A DNA stretch of 64,000 bases from Nocardiopsis mwathae (lineage in GTDB: Bacteria; Actinomycetota; Actinomycetes; Streptosporangiales; Streptosporangiaceae), in the NCBI RefSeq assembly GCF_014201195.1, contig NZ_JACHDS010000001.1, positions 4,836,001-4,900,000 of the forward strand, read 5' to 3'. Under the pieces are notes generated by a model. That model searched no databases. It was not told the DNA's origin and saw only the letters and a program-made list of their open reading frames with translations. Positions 25,558 to 33,997 of this stretch are shown here, piece by piece (within the stretch, counting starts at the first letter, position 1; the number at the start of each line of letters is the position of its first letter). The position numbers and the translations under genes were made by a program.

Positions 25558-26169
25558 CCCACATCAGCGATCGAACAAGTCCGGGTTCCGCACCTACGGC
25601 AAGTCCGAGGACTCCCGCGACGACCTGCCCCAGATCGTCATCGGCATGGCCGTCCCCCGGGAGGGCATCCCGGCGCGCTGCTGGTGCTGGCCGGGAAACG
25701 CCTCCGACCAGACGCTGATCCGCCAGGTCAAAGACAAGATGCGCGACTGGACGCTGTCCAAGATCGTGTGGGTGACCGACCGCGGCTTCTCCTCCGCCGA
25801 GAACATGCGCGTCAAGGAGGTCCGGATCAGCGACACCGCCTGGATCGTGATCTGCCACAACTCCGAGGCGGCTGAGCGGGACAAGCACATATGCGGGCAG
25901 CTCGTCCCCCGCCTGGAGGAGCTGATCGCCCCACGTCGTGCTGTGCTGGCTCGCCCCCCCTGCTCGTCCGCATCATCGAGCCCCGGGCCGACACGACCTG
26001 TGTCCGGGCCCGCCGCGAGCTCCAGCGCCTGCGCATCGGCACCTTGACCGGCCCCAACGGCACGTTCCTACAGGCCACCGATCTGACCAAGTCCCAGATC
26101 GACCTGCTGGCCAAGCTCGGCGTCCCCCGCCCCAAGCAGGTCCTCGACCTTCAGCCCGCACCCCGCTGA
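25558..26169 (+). pseudogene. IS1634/IS4-type transposase remnant
   Basis: Two adjoining reading frames together give the central and C-terminal parts of an IS1634-family DDE transposase. The first contains GKSEDSRDDLPQIVIGMAV, CWPGNASDQ and a catalytic-Asp block IVWVTDRGFSSAENM. After a break near 25930 the second contains LQRLRIGTLTGPNGTFLQA and ends PKQVLDLQPAPR. The N-terminal third is missing and a segment between the two parts is deleted, so it is dead. It starts directly beside the tRNA-Ser 3' end. Confidence 0.7.
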
Positions 26170-26204
26170 CCGGCCGGGACACCACCGCCTAGAGAAACGC
26201 CCTC

Positions 26205-27326
26205 TACTGATTTTTGATCTCGGGGTTGACCTGCGACTTCGTCAGCGGTGTCATAAGGCATGGAGGTTCCCCCCGCCCCGAGAACTCCCGACGAACTCCA
26301 AGACCGCCGAATGAAGGCCGCCGCCCTGTTCGAGGCCGGCCACCACACCCAAGCCGAGATCGCCCGCCTGCTGGGCACCACCAGGCAGGCCGTCAACAAG
26401 TGGCACAAGCAGTGGAAGGCCGGAGGCACCCAGGCCCTGGCCTCCCGCCCCGCCGGAGCCGCCCCCCTGCTGGAAGCCGACCGGGAACACCGCCTGCTTC
26501 GCCTGCTCGACCAAGGCCCCGCCGCCCACGGCTGGAACGACCAGATCTGGACCCTGTCCAGGATCAACCGCCTGATCAGCGAACACTTCAACGTGGCCTT
26601 CGCCGACCCCTCCGGGGTCTGGCGCATGCTCCAGCGCCTGGGCTACTCCTGGCAGGTGCCCGCCGCCCGCGCCGTCCAACGCGACGAGGAGGAGATCGCC
26701 GCCTGGTGCACCGCCACCTGGCCGCAGGCCAAAAGACCGCGCTGAACAGCAGGGCGCCTGGATCGTCTTCGCCGACGAGACCGGGGCCTGCACCGACCCG
26801 CCGGTCCGGCGCACCTGGGGCCGACGCGGGCGCACGCCCCTCATCGCCGTCAACCGCGGCCCCCGGGCCAGGGTGCACGCGACCGGGTGGCTGTGCGTCG
26901 GCCCTGCGGGCCAAGCAGTGCGGCTGCTCTTCACCACCTCGCGCGCCGGATTCACCCACTACGACTTCCCCGAGCTCATCGACCGGGTACATCGGCGTCT
27001 GGGAGGCGGCCCTGTGGTGCTCGTGTGGGACAACCACGCCTCGCACAAGACGAAATGGCTGTGCGGGCGCCTGGAGGCGCGGGAGTGGCTCACGGTGGTG
27101 CTGCTGCCGCGATACGCCCCCGAGCTCAACCCTGTCGAGGCGCTGTGGTCCCAGCTCAAGCGGCGTATCGCCAACCGCGCCTACCGGAGCCTGGAGGAGT
27201 TGGAAGGTGCCATGCGCTCCTATCTGCTCTCAGCCCAGAAACGCGGTGAGGTGCTTGCTGGATTCGTCAGATCCGCTCACCTGACTCCAGATCCGATCCC
27301 GTCAACCACCTAATCAAAGATCAGTA
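26205..27326 (+). mobile_element. IS630-family insertion sequence
   Basis: Terminal inverted repeats TACTGATTTTTGATCTCGGG (left, from 26205) and the complement of TACTGATCTTTGATTAGGTG (right, to 27326) match at most positions. TA lies at both outer ends, in line with the TA target duplication of IS630 elements. The element holds one frameshifted transposase gene. Confidence 0.85.
26260..27313 (+). pseudogene. IS630-family transposase in two frames
   Basis: The first frame (26260-26745) has the N-terminal helix-turn-helix (GHHTQAEIARLLGTTRQAVNKW) and a Winged-helix/DUF-type middle. The second frame continues from about 26741 with AWIVFADETG (first catalytic Asp), LVWDNHASHK (second Asp) and PRYAPELNPVEALWSQLK (catalytic Glu). 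The two join by moving one base forward at GCCAAAAGAC. The short A-run could allow ribosomal slippage, but a plain indel is as likely. The DDE triad itself is complete. Confidence 0.7.
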
Positions 27327-27436
27327 GCTTGTTGATTAACCTCGGCCCGTGGCCCGCACATCGGTGTGGCCACGGGTTTCATTGTTCCCCGGACTGAGGG
27401 GTCCGCTGTTTCCGGACAGGGTTTGAACCGCTCATT

Positions 27437-28366
27437 TCACGCGGCCAGCCGCATCTCTTGATGAGCAGCGTACATCTCCGCTGGCGTGTTGCACCCCAAG
27501 GCCGAATGAAGCCGCTTGCGATTGTACCAGAATTCGATATAGCGAATGATGTCCCGGCGGGCGCGCCCCCGGGTGGGATACACCACGCGATTCACCCGCT
27601 CGTTCTTCAACACCCCGAAGAACGACTCCGCGAGGGCGTTATCGAAGCAAATCCCGGTTCGGCCAACCGACCTCCTAATACCTTTCCCCTTCAGGAACTC
27701 ACCGAACTGGGCAGAGGTGTAGTTGCTTCCACGGTCTGAGTGGAAAATCGCCCCTTGCTGGATGCGACCTGCGCGCTCCGCGTGTTCCACGGCCCGCTTG
27801 ATCAGCGGGGTGCGGTAATTGTCGCCCATCGCATATCCCACGACTTCCTTGGTACAGCAGTCGATCACCGTCGCCAGATACAGCCACCCTTCCCAAGTCG
27901 GCACGTAGGTGATATCGCCGACCAGTTTCATGCCCGGCTCGGGTGCGGTGAAGTCACGGCGCACCAGGTCGGGGATGGGCGCGGCCTCCTCCTGCTCGGT
28001 GAGCGAGGCGCGGTCCGGGCGCGGCTGGCAGGGCTCCAGGCCCATCTGGCGCATGAGCAGGCGCACCAGCTCGGGGCCGGCCTGCACGTCCCAGCGCTGG
28101 AGCTGGGCGTGCACCCGGCGGTGGCCGTAGGTGCCGTCGGAGTCGTCGAAGGCTTTGCGGATGAGCAGCATCAAACGGTCGCGGCGCTCGGCGGTCGCCG
28201 ATTTCGGGCGGTTCCTCCATTCGTAGTAGCCGGATTTCGACACGCCGACGCGGTCGCACATGAAAGTGACGGGGAAGGCGTACTCCGCGGTGTCATCGAA
28301 TCGAACCGACTCGATGAACTCGTATCTGTCGCTTACGGGCGATCCTTCGCGAAGTACGCCGCACAT
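27437..28366 (-). CDS. IS3-family transposase OrfB (copy 1)
   Basis: About 309 residues with the IS3 OrfB layout: HTH_21 region (YGHRRVHAQLQRW), then the rve integrase core with GDITYVPTWEG (Asp), IFHSDRGSNYTS (Asp) and FDNALAESFFGVLKNE (Glu). The DDE triad is present. The protein is normally made as an OrfAB fusion by slippage, here at the AAAAAA run near 28366. Since orfA is truncated, the element is probably not self-mobile. It shares roughly three quarters of residues by eye with copy 2, so they are related but not recent duplicates. Confidence 0.85.
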   Translation of the reverse strand: MCGVLREGSPVSDRYEFIESVRFDDTAEYAFPVTFMCDRVGVSKSGYYEWRNRPKSATAERRDRLMLLIRKAFDDSDGTYGHRRVHAQLQRWDVQAGPELVRLLMRQMGLEPCQPRPDRASLTEQEEAAPIPDLVRRDFTAPEPGMKLVGDITYVPTWEGWLYLATVIDCCTKEVVGYAMGDNYRTPLIKRAVEHAERAGRIQQGAIFHSDRGSNYTSAQFGEFLKGKGIRRSVGRTGICFDNALAESFFGVLKNERVNRVVYPTRGRARRDIIRYIEFWYNRKRLHSALGCNTPAEMYAAHQEMRLAA

Positions 28367-28480
28367 TTTTTCAGGAACGCGATTTCCATGTCCTTCTCGC
28401 GGTTGAGGCGTTCCAGTTCCCGCAGGCGTGCGCGCTCTTCGAGGTCGAGGCCAAAACTTCCCCTCGTTTCCTTACGGGAC
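28340..28480 (-). pseudogene. Truncated IS3 orfA (copy 1)
   Basis: Only the C-terminal end of orfA remains: the frame encoding DLEERARLRELERLNREKDMEIAFLKK-like sequence (28 or so residues, given here by motif only), equivalent to the coiled-coil end of the intact orfA in copy 2. The helix-turn-helix part is deleted, with the break near 28455 against the IS terminal sequence. Confidence 0.6.
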
Positions 28481-28613
28481 CATCTTATTGGGTCCCTGCC
28501 CGGAAGCCTCGGGGCACCTCACACCGAATTACGTCGAACCCCGGCCTTGGGCCCACCCGACCTCCTGATCCCACAGCAGCCAGTCCACGTTGCTCAGCCA
28601 TGTTCTCGTGCTC

Positions 28614-29480
28614 TCACCGCGTTGCTCGAACCATCCACCAATTGCGGCATTCATGTACCGTGTGCGGATCGAGCAGCGAGGAGACTCTGCGTCCCGCCTC
28701 CCTGATCAGCTTCCGTAGGTCCACGGACTCCGCTGTCCAGCCATACTTCGCCAGCCAGGGCTCCGGTTCCCTGGAAGCCAGGCGCAGCAGAATCCCTGCG
28801 TCGGAAAACACGTCGACCACTTCCGAGTACCCGGCGTTCTCCTCAAGAGCAGCGCCAAAGTGATCCAGCAAGAGCCTGCTCCCCTTCACAGACATGGCGT
28901 TGATCGCGCCCATCAGTCTGTCGCTCTCCGCCTGATTCAGGTGCGGCAGTAGTCCTTCTAATAGCCACACGGTCCGCCGCCAGGGGTTGAACCCCGCGGC
29001 CCGCAATGCTCCGAGCCAGTCGCCACGCAGGTCGGCCCATACAGGAATGCGTGTGCAAGCAGGAGCACTCTCGGTTTCGTCGATGATGTGGTCCTTGAGC
29101 GCGAACACGTCAGCACGATCGACCTCGAAGAGCTCGATATTCTCCGGCCATAGCAGGCGGAAGGCCCTAGAGTCCAGCCCCGATCCCAGGAGAACGACCT
29201 GAACACAGCCGTGACGTGCGGCATCGAGAAGTTCTCGGTCGAAGTAGTAGGTGCGCAGCAAGACGGTGTCGCGAATAAAGGCCGAGATATCTGGGGAGTG
29301 TGTCGAGATCAGCCCCGCGACCTTAGCAAGCTTCACGAGGGTGATGCGGGACTGCTGGGCCAAGCGATCTTCGAACAGTCTGTCGTTCCGGTTGCTCTCA
29401 GCGGACCGGTCGAGTGCCGCCATCAGCGCAGTGAGACCGACGCCGCCCGGAAATGCCATCGCCTGCTCGTGGCCACCCAA
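28614..29480 (-). CDS. TcmP/PPM1-type SAM-dependent O-methyltransferase
   Basis: A ~288-residue class I methyltransferase of the leucine-carboxyl/TcmP family. Visible features are DRLFEDRLA near the start, VVLLGSGLDSRAFRL (SAM-binding glycine motif), ELFEVDRADVFALK and VWLLEGLLPHLNQAESDRLM. TcmP methylates a carboxyl group of a tetracenomycin intermediate, so this gene could belong to the polyketide pathway 4 kb to the right, though IS debris separates them. It is divergent from an ArsR-type gene. The start is uncertain: TTG at 29480 follows AAAGGGG by seven bases; an ATG at 29459 is the next choice. Confidence 0.75.
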   Translation of the reverse strand: MGGHEQAMAFPGGVGLTALMAALDRSAESNRNDRLFEDRLAQQSRITLVKLAKVAGLISTHSPDISAFIRDTVLLRTYYFDRELLDAARHGCVQVVLLGSGLDSRAFRLLWPENIELFEVDRADVFALKDHIIDETESAPACTRIPVWADLRGDWLGALRAAGFNPWRRTVWLLEGLLPHLNQAESDRLMGAINAMSVKGSRLLLDHFGAALEENAGYSEVVDVFSDAGILLRLASREPEPWLAKYGWTAESVDLRKLIREAGRRVSSLLDPHTVHECRNWWMVRATR

Positions 29481-29638
29481 GTCGTTACCCCTTTCAACTC
29501 TATCCAGCGGCATGCCCTGCATAGGTTTGCGGACTGAGCGGATATACCTCCAGCTACCTGCCCTGTGCAGACGAATTACTGCACAGTTTTGCCAGATTGA
29601 GACGAATTTCGAAGTCCGGACGCCTCAGGCGCCAGCCT

Positions 29639-29700
29639 CATGCAAATGATTCTTTGCAAAGTTCTCCTTGCAAAAGTTCGTTTGCACTCCTAGCGTGCAG
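29639..29700 (+). promoter_or_regulatory. Tandem 14-bp-periodic operator array
   Basis: TGCA occurs at 29641, 29655, 29669 and 29683, exactly 14 bp apart, and again at 29696. The first three continue as TGCAAA(A), and CTTTGCAAAG (29652-29661) is a perfect palindrome. The array lies directly before the ArsR-type gene's ATG and within the divergent promoter shared with the methyltransferase, so it is probably the regulator's own binding site. Confidence 0.6.
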
Positions 29701-29703
29701 AGC

Positions 29704-30288
29704 ATGGCAGAAATCGAGCAGAGAACCACGTCCCACAACCCCCGCACATTGCAGGCTCTTGCACACCCGCTGCGCATCCAGCTCATCACCGCCCTGCGGG
29801 AATACGGACCGGCTACCGCCTCCCAGCTCGCGGCCAGGCTTGGCGAGTCGAGCGGCGCAACGAGTTACCATCTCCGCCAGCTCGCCGCGCACGGTTTCAT
29901 TGAGGAGGCCTCCGAACGCAGCACGGGACGCGAGCGTTGGTGGAAGGCGACACACCGGGGTACCCGAACCGACAACATCGAGGACTTCATGCACCACCCC
30001 GATCCGGCCGTACGTGGTGCTCTGGGCCTGTTCATCCATGAGACCGCGCACACACACGCGCAAGAGCTGTCAGCCTGGCTGCACACGATGCACGAGTGGC
30101 CGGAGGCGTGGAATCGCAGCTGGGACCTCAGCAACTTCACCCTTCGGATCACTCCTGACCAGGCGCGTGAACTCGAGGGCAAGATTCACGACTTGATCGA
30201 GAGCTACCGCGAGATGGAGGAGGGAGACCCGTCGGAAGACGTCGCACTACGCATCCACGTCCACGCCTTCCCACACACCTCTGAATGA
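29704..30288 (+). CDS. ArsR-type winged-helix transcriptional regulator
   Basis: A 194-residue protein with an ArsR/HTH_20-like domain at residues 10-95 (RTLQALAHPLRIQLITALREYGPATASQLAARLGESSGATSYHLRQLAAHGFIEE). The C-terminal half is helical (AHTHAQELSAWLHTMHEW) and may bind an effector; no metal-binding cysteine motif is present. It is divergent from the TcmP-like gene, with a 14-bp repeat array immediately upstream of its ATG. Autoregulation plus control of the methyltransferase is a reasonable inference. Confidence 0.82.
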   Translation: MAEIEQRTTSHNPRTLQALAHPLRIQLITALREYGPATASQLAARLGESSGATSYHLRQLAAHGFIEEASERSTGRERWWKATHRGTRTDNIEDFMHHPDPAVRGALGLFIHETAHTHAQELSAWLHTMHEWPEAWNRSWDLSNFTLRITPDQARELEGKIHDLIESYREMEEGDPSEDVALRIHVHAFPHTSE

Positions 30289-30419
30289 CCTCACTGACCC
30301 GGTCGGCCCACTGCCCAGAGATTCCGTGAACGGGATTGAGGACCGGGAGCCGACCGGGGTCGCGTCCCGCAGAGTGGTGGAAGTTCGTTCGACTCTGAGG
30401 TCTCATCCTCAACGGCTTG

Positions 30420-31185
30420 CGTGTCAGAAGACCGCCTCGTTCGAATCGCCCATCGCTTTTACACCACTCGGAGGGACACGACCGCCGACCGCTGGGCAAC
30501 CCCGCCCCAGGTTCCACGAGGGTGGCGTTCCGACCCGGCGCTCCCGGGCGCCTGCCCGGGAAAGGAGTCCTGCGGCACCTACGGCGCCCACAGGATCCAG
30601 GCCGACCTGCTCGACATCGACGACATCCGCGCCGGATGCAACCGCATCAGCCGCCTGATGCGCTGCGCGGACCTGGTGGGTGTGCACTGCCGCACCGCCG
30701 CAAGGGCCTAACTCGTCCAGGCTCGACGGCCACCGCGCCGCCCGACCTCATCGGACGCGACTTCACCGCCAGCGCCCCAAACGAGACGTGGACGGCCGAC
30801 ATCACCTACGTGCCACCGGTCAGGGTTGTCTCTGTACCTGGCGGTGGTCATGGACCTGTTCTCGCGGTGCATCGTGGGCTGGGCGATGGCCGGCCACATG
30901 CGCGCCGAGCTGGTGTGCGACGCGCTGGGCATGGCGATCTCCGCCCGCCGCCCCGGCCTGGGGCTGATCCACCACACCGGCAAGGGGTCGCGGTACACCG
31001 GCCTGGCCTTCGGCCGCCGCTGCGCCGAGGCCGGGATCGCCGCCTCGACGGGACGCAGTGGGTCGTGCTTCGACAACGCGGTCACGGAGCGCTTCTTCGC
31101 GTCGCTGGAGACCGAGCTGATCGACCGCACGGTGTTCGCCACCCGGACCGACGCAGAGCGGGCGGTGTTCTCCTACATCGAGGGG
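30420..31185 (+). pseudogene. Degenerate IS3-family transposase (OrfB)
   Basis: Three frames carry pieces in order: ESCGTYGAHRIQADL (HTH_21 region), GRDFTASAPNETWTADITYVPP (first Asp block), and LYLAVVMDLFSRCIVGWAM through SCFDNAVTERFFASLETE (Glu block). At least two frameshifts are needed, near 30710 and 30825. The second catalytic Asp motif, normally HSDxGSQY, reads HTGKGSRY. The C-terminus is cut at about 31185 by an IS630 remnant. A dead relic. Confidence 0.7.
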
Positions 31186-31408
31186 ACGTCGGCCTTCCAC
31201 TTCTTGCGCCAGGTGCTCACCGCTTGGTCGGAGACGCAGAGCAGGCGGGCGATGGCGGCTTGGGAGAGGTCTCCTTGTTCGAAGAGGGCGGCCGCGGTCA
31301 TGCGGCGTTGTTCGAGCTGGTCGGGTGTGTGGGGGTGCGGTGTTCGGGGGCATCCCCTATTCCAGGCCGATATCGTTCAGAGTTCAACCATCAGATCAAA
31401 GGTCAGTA
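31186..31408 (-). pseudogene. IS630 5'-end fossil
   Basis: The reverse complement begins with TACTGACCTTTGATCTGATG, matching the terminal repeat of the IS630 at 26205, followed by a frame with QLEQRRMTAAALFEQGDLSQ and ARLLCVSDQAVSTWRKKWKA, the N-terminal helix-turn-helix of an IS630 transposase. It stops abruptly at the IS3 relic. It is a different IS630 isoform from the 26-kb element. Confidence 0.65.
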
Positions 31409-31752
31409 GCGTCGCCCGGTGATCCGCATCGTGTGCCGCGTGTCTCACGCCGTCCCATCACGTTTCTGACCTGAGCGGAGTCGTCGCCGACTCCGCGAGT
31501 GTACCTCCGTATAGTCGCGGTATAGCGATACTCCGCCTAAATATAGCCCCCTTCCGCATCCTTCCTGTCAGGGCTGGGGCAGGTGTTCGCAGACCATTCG
31601 GATTGAATGGTGAATTCCTTGTTCGGTGGGCACCTGGAACAGCCCCTTCTGGGCATTTGGAAATTCTCATGCCTTTTCGGACAATATTGTGGAAATGCGG
31701 TTCGTCGGCGTTTTCGCATCTGGAATTGCACACGCGTGCCGCATGCGAGGTG
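31409..31752 (+). promoter_or_regulatory. AT-richer leader of the SARP gene
   Basis: About 340 bp before the SARP start, clearly lower in GC than the flanks. A small palindrome GTATAGCGATAC sits at 31520-31531. No gene is convincing; the ORF that runs through it is the 5' extension of the SARP frame and lacks its own ribosome site. Confidence 0.35.
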
Positions 31753-33636
31753 ATGAAGTTGAAGTTCCGCTTGTTGGGAAATCTCCAGGTCGTGGACGGT
31801 CAGAAAAATTTTCTGTTGCCCCCGAAATTGCGCACGATTCTCGCTCAGCTATTAATATCGCGCGGCCAGACCGTGCCGGTGGAAAAGTTCATCGAAGAAT
31901 TATGGTTGGATCAACCGCCCGCGACGGTCTCAGCCACCATGCAGACGTACATCTACCAACTCCGCAAGATCCTGGGCGCGGGCGGAGAGGCCGGGAAGGG
32001 TTACGCGAGCCTGGTGACGGACTCCTCCGGTTACGCGCTCAGGACTGCTCCGGAGGATGTTGACGTGCACTTGTTCGAGAGCCGCTTCACCGCGGGGAAG
32101 TTGGCGTTCGAATCCGCTGAATACGCGAACGCCGTCGAATCTTTCGAGGAGGCAGTGGCGGTATGGCGTTCGTCGGCCCTGGCTGACGTGCCCAGAGGGC
32201 CCTTCCTGGAGGCATACGCGGTCCGGCTCGAAGAAGCCAGAATGCAAGCGATCGAGCTGAGGATAGAGGCGTACCTCCGGCTCGGCCGTCATCTCGACGT
32301 CCTGCCCGAGCTCAAGGCGCTCACCTTGAACCACCCACTCCATGAGGAACTGCATGCGAAGCTGATGCTCGCGCTGCACCGCTCCGGGCGGCGGCCCGAG
32401 GCCCTGGATGCCTACCAGCACCTGCGCCACGGTCTCGCCGATGAACTCGGACTCGACCCCTCACCATCCGTGCAGCGGCTGCACCGGGCGCTTCTCGCTG
32501 GGGACCCGGACCTCGACCATGAGCGAGCCGTTGACCGGATCGCGGTACCTGCGGTCAACGCTCCTGCTCAGCTTCCCCCCGACATCGCGGAGTTTTGTGG
32601 ACGCGAAGACGAACTGGCCCACCTGGAGCAGTGCTGTGGTCGGAGCGGGGGCGATTCCACGCCGCGCCTTGTGGCACTGAGCGGGATGGCAGGGGTGGGT
32701 AAGACTGCCCTCGCCCTGCGGCTAGCGCATCGGCTACGGCGGCGCTATCCAGACGGCCAGTTTTTCGCCTGCTTCACCGCAGGCCGTATCGACTCCTGTG
32801 ACCATTCCGTCGATCCGCACGAGGTGATCGGCTCCTTCCTGGGCGGCGCCGGGTTCACTCCGGACCAGATCCCCGGCAACTTGGCAGGCCGCAGTCAGTT
32901 GTTCCGCAGCTGGTGTGCGGACCGGAGAGTACTCATCGTGCTGGACGACGTCCATTCGGAGGAGCAGGTCCGCCCGTTGCTGCCGGGCAACCCAGAATGC
33001 GCGGTCATTGTCTCCGGCCGCTCGCCTCTGTATGGGCTGGGTGGAGCCCGCCTGGTCGAGGTTGAGCCGATGCCTCCCGAGGACGCTGTCGAGCTGATGT
33101 CCATAGTGGCCGGCAGCTATTGGACTGCCCATGAACGCACCACCGCCAGGCGGGTCGCCGAGCTCTGCGACCACCTTCCGGTCGCCGTACGCGCTATCGG
33201 CTCCAAGCTGGCCGTCCTGCCGTGCCTATCCCTCGACGGAGTGGTCATCCGGTTGGCGGACCGACGTCACCGGCTCAACGAGCTCAGGGTCGGCAACACC
33301 GATCTGTGCCATCGGTTGGAGTGGTCCTACGCCCGCCTTGGCACTGATGCCAGGCACACTCTGCACTTGCTGAGCCGCATGGTCAGCGTCACATTTACCG
33401 CTGCGGAGGCCGCTCCTGTCCTCGGACTGCCCGTAGTCGCGGCCGAGGCGGCTCTCACGAGGCTGTACGACAGTCGGTTTCTGCTCGCGTCCTTCGATAA
33501 CACCTCGGGTGCAACACGTTACCGCCTGCTTGATCTGGTGCGGCTGTTTGCACTGGAACACGGCGAAGAAGAACTGGAAGTCGGTCTTGCGAAGCGCGCC
33601 GATTTCGGGGGCCGCGTATCGGCCTTCACTGCCTAG
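31753..33636 (+). CDS. SARP-type pathway activator with NB-ARC domain
   Basis: A 627-residue regulator. The N-terminal OmpR-like DNA-binding domain (KLKFRLLGNLQVV... to ~95) and BTAD (~100-250) define a SARP. An NTPase domain follows with Walker A GMAGVGKT (~325) and VLIVLDDVH. The TPR block of full-length AfsR is missing, so it is a medium-length SARP. ATG at 31753 has GAGGTG upstream and matches the domain start; the longer ORF start is not used. Codons 34 and 50 are TTA (31852, 31900), implying dependence on the leucyl tRNA encoded by bldA. It lies just ahead of the polyketide operon in the same direction and is its probable activator. Confidence 0.9.
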   Translation: MKLKFRLLGNLQVVDGQKNFLLPPKLRTILAQLLISRGQTVPVEKFIEELWLDQPPATVSATMQTYIYQLRKILGAGGEAGKGYASLVTDSSGYALRTAPEDVDVHLFESRFTAGKLAFESAEYANAVESFEEAVAVWRSSALADVPRGPFLEAYAVRLEEARMQAIELRIEAYLRLGRHLDVLPELKALTLNHPLHEELHAKLMLALHRSGRRPEALDAYQHLRHGLADELGLDPSPSVQRLHRALLAGDPDLDHERAVDRIAVPAVNAPAQLPPDIAEFCGREDELAHLEQCCGRSGGDSTPRLVALSGMAGVGKTALALRLAHRLRRRYPDGQFFACFTAGRIDSCDHSVDPHEVIGSFLGGAGFTPDQIPGNLAGRSQLFRSWCADRRVLIVLDDVHSEEQVRPLLPGNPECAVIVSGRSPLYGLGGARLVEVEPMPPEDAVELMSIVAGSYWTAHERTTARRVAELCDHLPVAVRAIGSKLAVLPCLSLDGVVIRLADRRHRLNELRVGNTDLCHRLEWSYARLGTDARHTLHLLSRMVSVTFTAAEAAPVLGLPVVAAEAALTRLYDSRFLLASFDNTSGATRYRLLDLVRLFALEHGEEELEVGLAKRADFGGRVSAFTA

Positions 33637-33721
33637 TGAGGGCTTCTTTAGACACCGCTGCCACGATGCGTGACAGAAGCACAAAACGACTGATCGGCAG
33701 GGCGGTGAAGAGGAACTGACG

Positions 33722-33997
33722 ATGCGACAACTGACACTCGAAGAGTTGATCGACCTCACGAGAACTCATGCCGGGGAGTCGGAGGCAGGGGCACTCGACG
33801 GCGACATCCTCGACGTGCTCTTCACGAACCTCGGGTACGACTCGCTGGCCCTCCTCGAGATCGTTGCTCAGATCAAGCAGCAATACGGAATCGACCTCTC
33901 TGACGAGGCGGTGGGGACGCTGCGAACGCCCCGCGAGGTCATCGCGAAGGTCAATGAGGTAATTCGGGAAAAGCAACCGAACCCAAGGGAGTGGTGA
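33722..33997 (+). CDS. Type II PKS acyl carrier protein
   Basis: A 91-residue carrier protein with the phosphopantetheine serine in LGYDSLALLEI (~residue 40), the motif typical of aromatic type II PKS ACPs. It would carry the growing poly-beta-ketone chain for the KS-alpha/KS-beta pair at 38158-40640. It opens a tightly packed twelve-gene operon. The position of this ACP, far ahead of the ketosynthases, differs from the common KS-KS-ACP order. Confidence 0.93.
   Translation: MRQLTLEELIDLTRTHAGESEAGALDGDILDVLFTNLGYDSLALLEIVAQIKQQYGIDLSDEAVGTLRTPREVIAKVNEVIREKQPNPREW

Larger units (their letters stand above)
27395..28521 (-). mobile_element. IS3-family element, copy 1, internally deleted
   Basis: Ends resemble those of copy 2 at 60573-61865 (TGAGGGGTCC...CCGGACAGGG and, at the far end, CCGGAAGCCTCGGGGCACCTCA). 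It is about 165 bp shorter because most of the first gene (orfA) has been lost. Both copies point the same way and lie on either side of the polyketide cluster. Confidence 0.8.
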
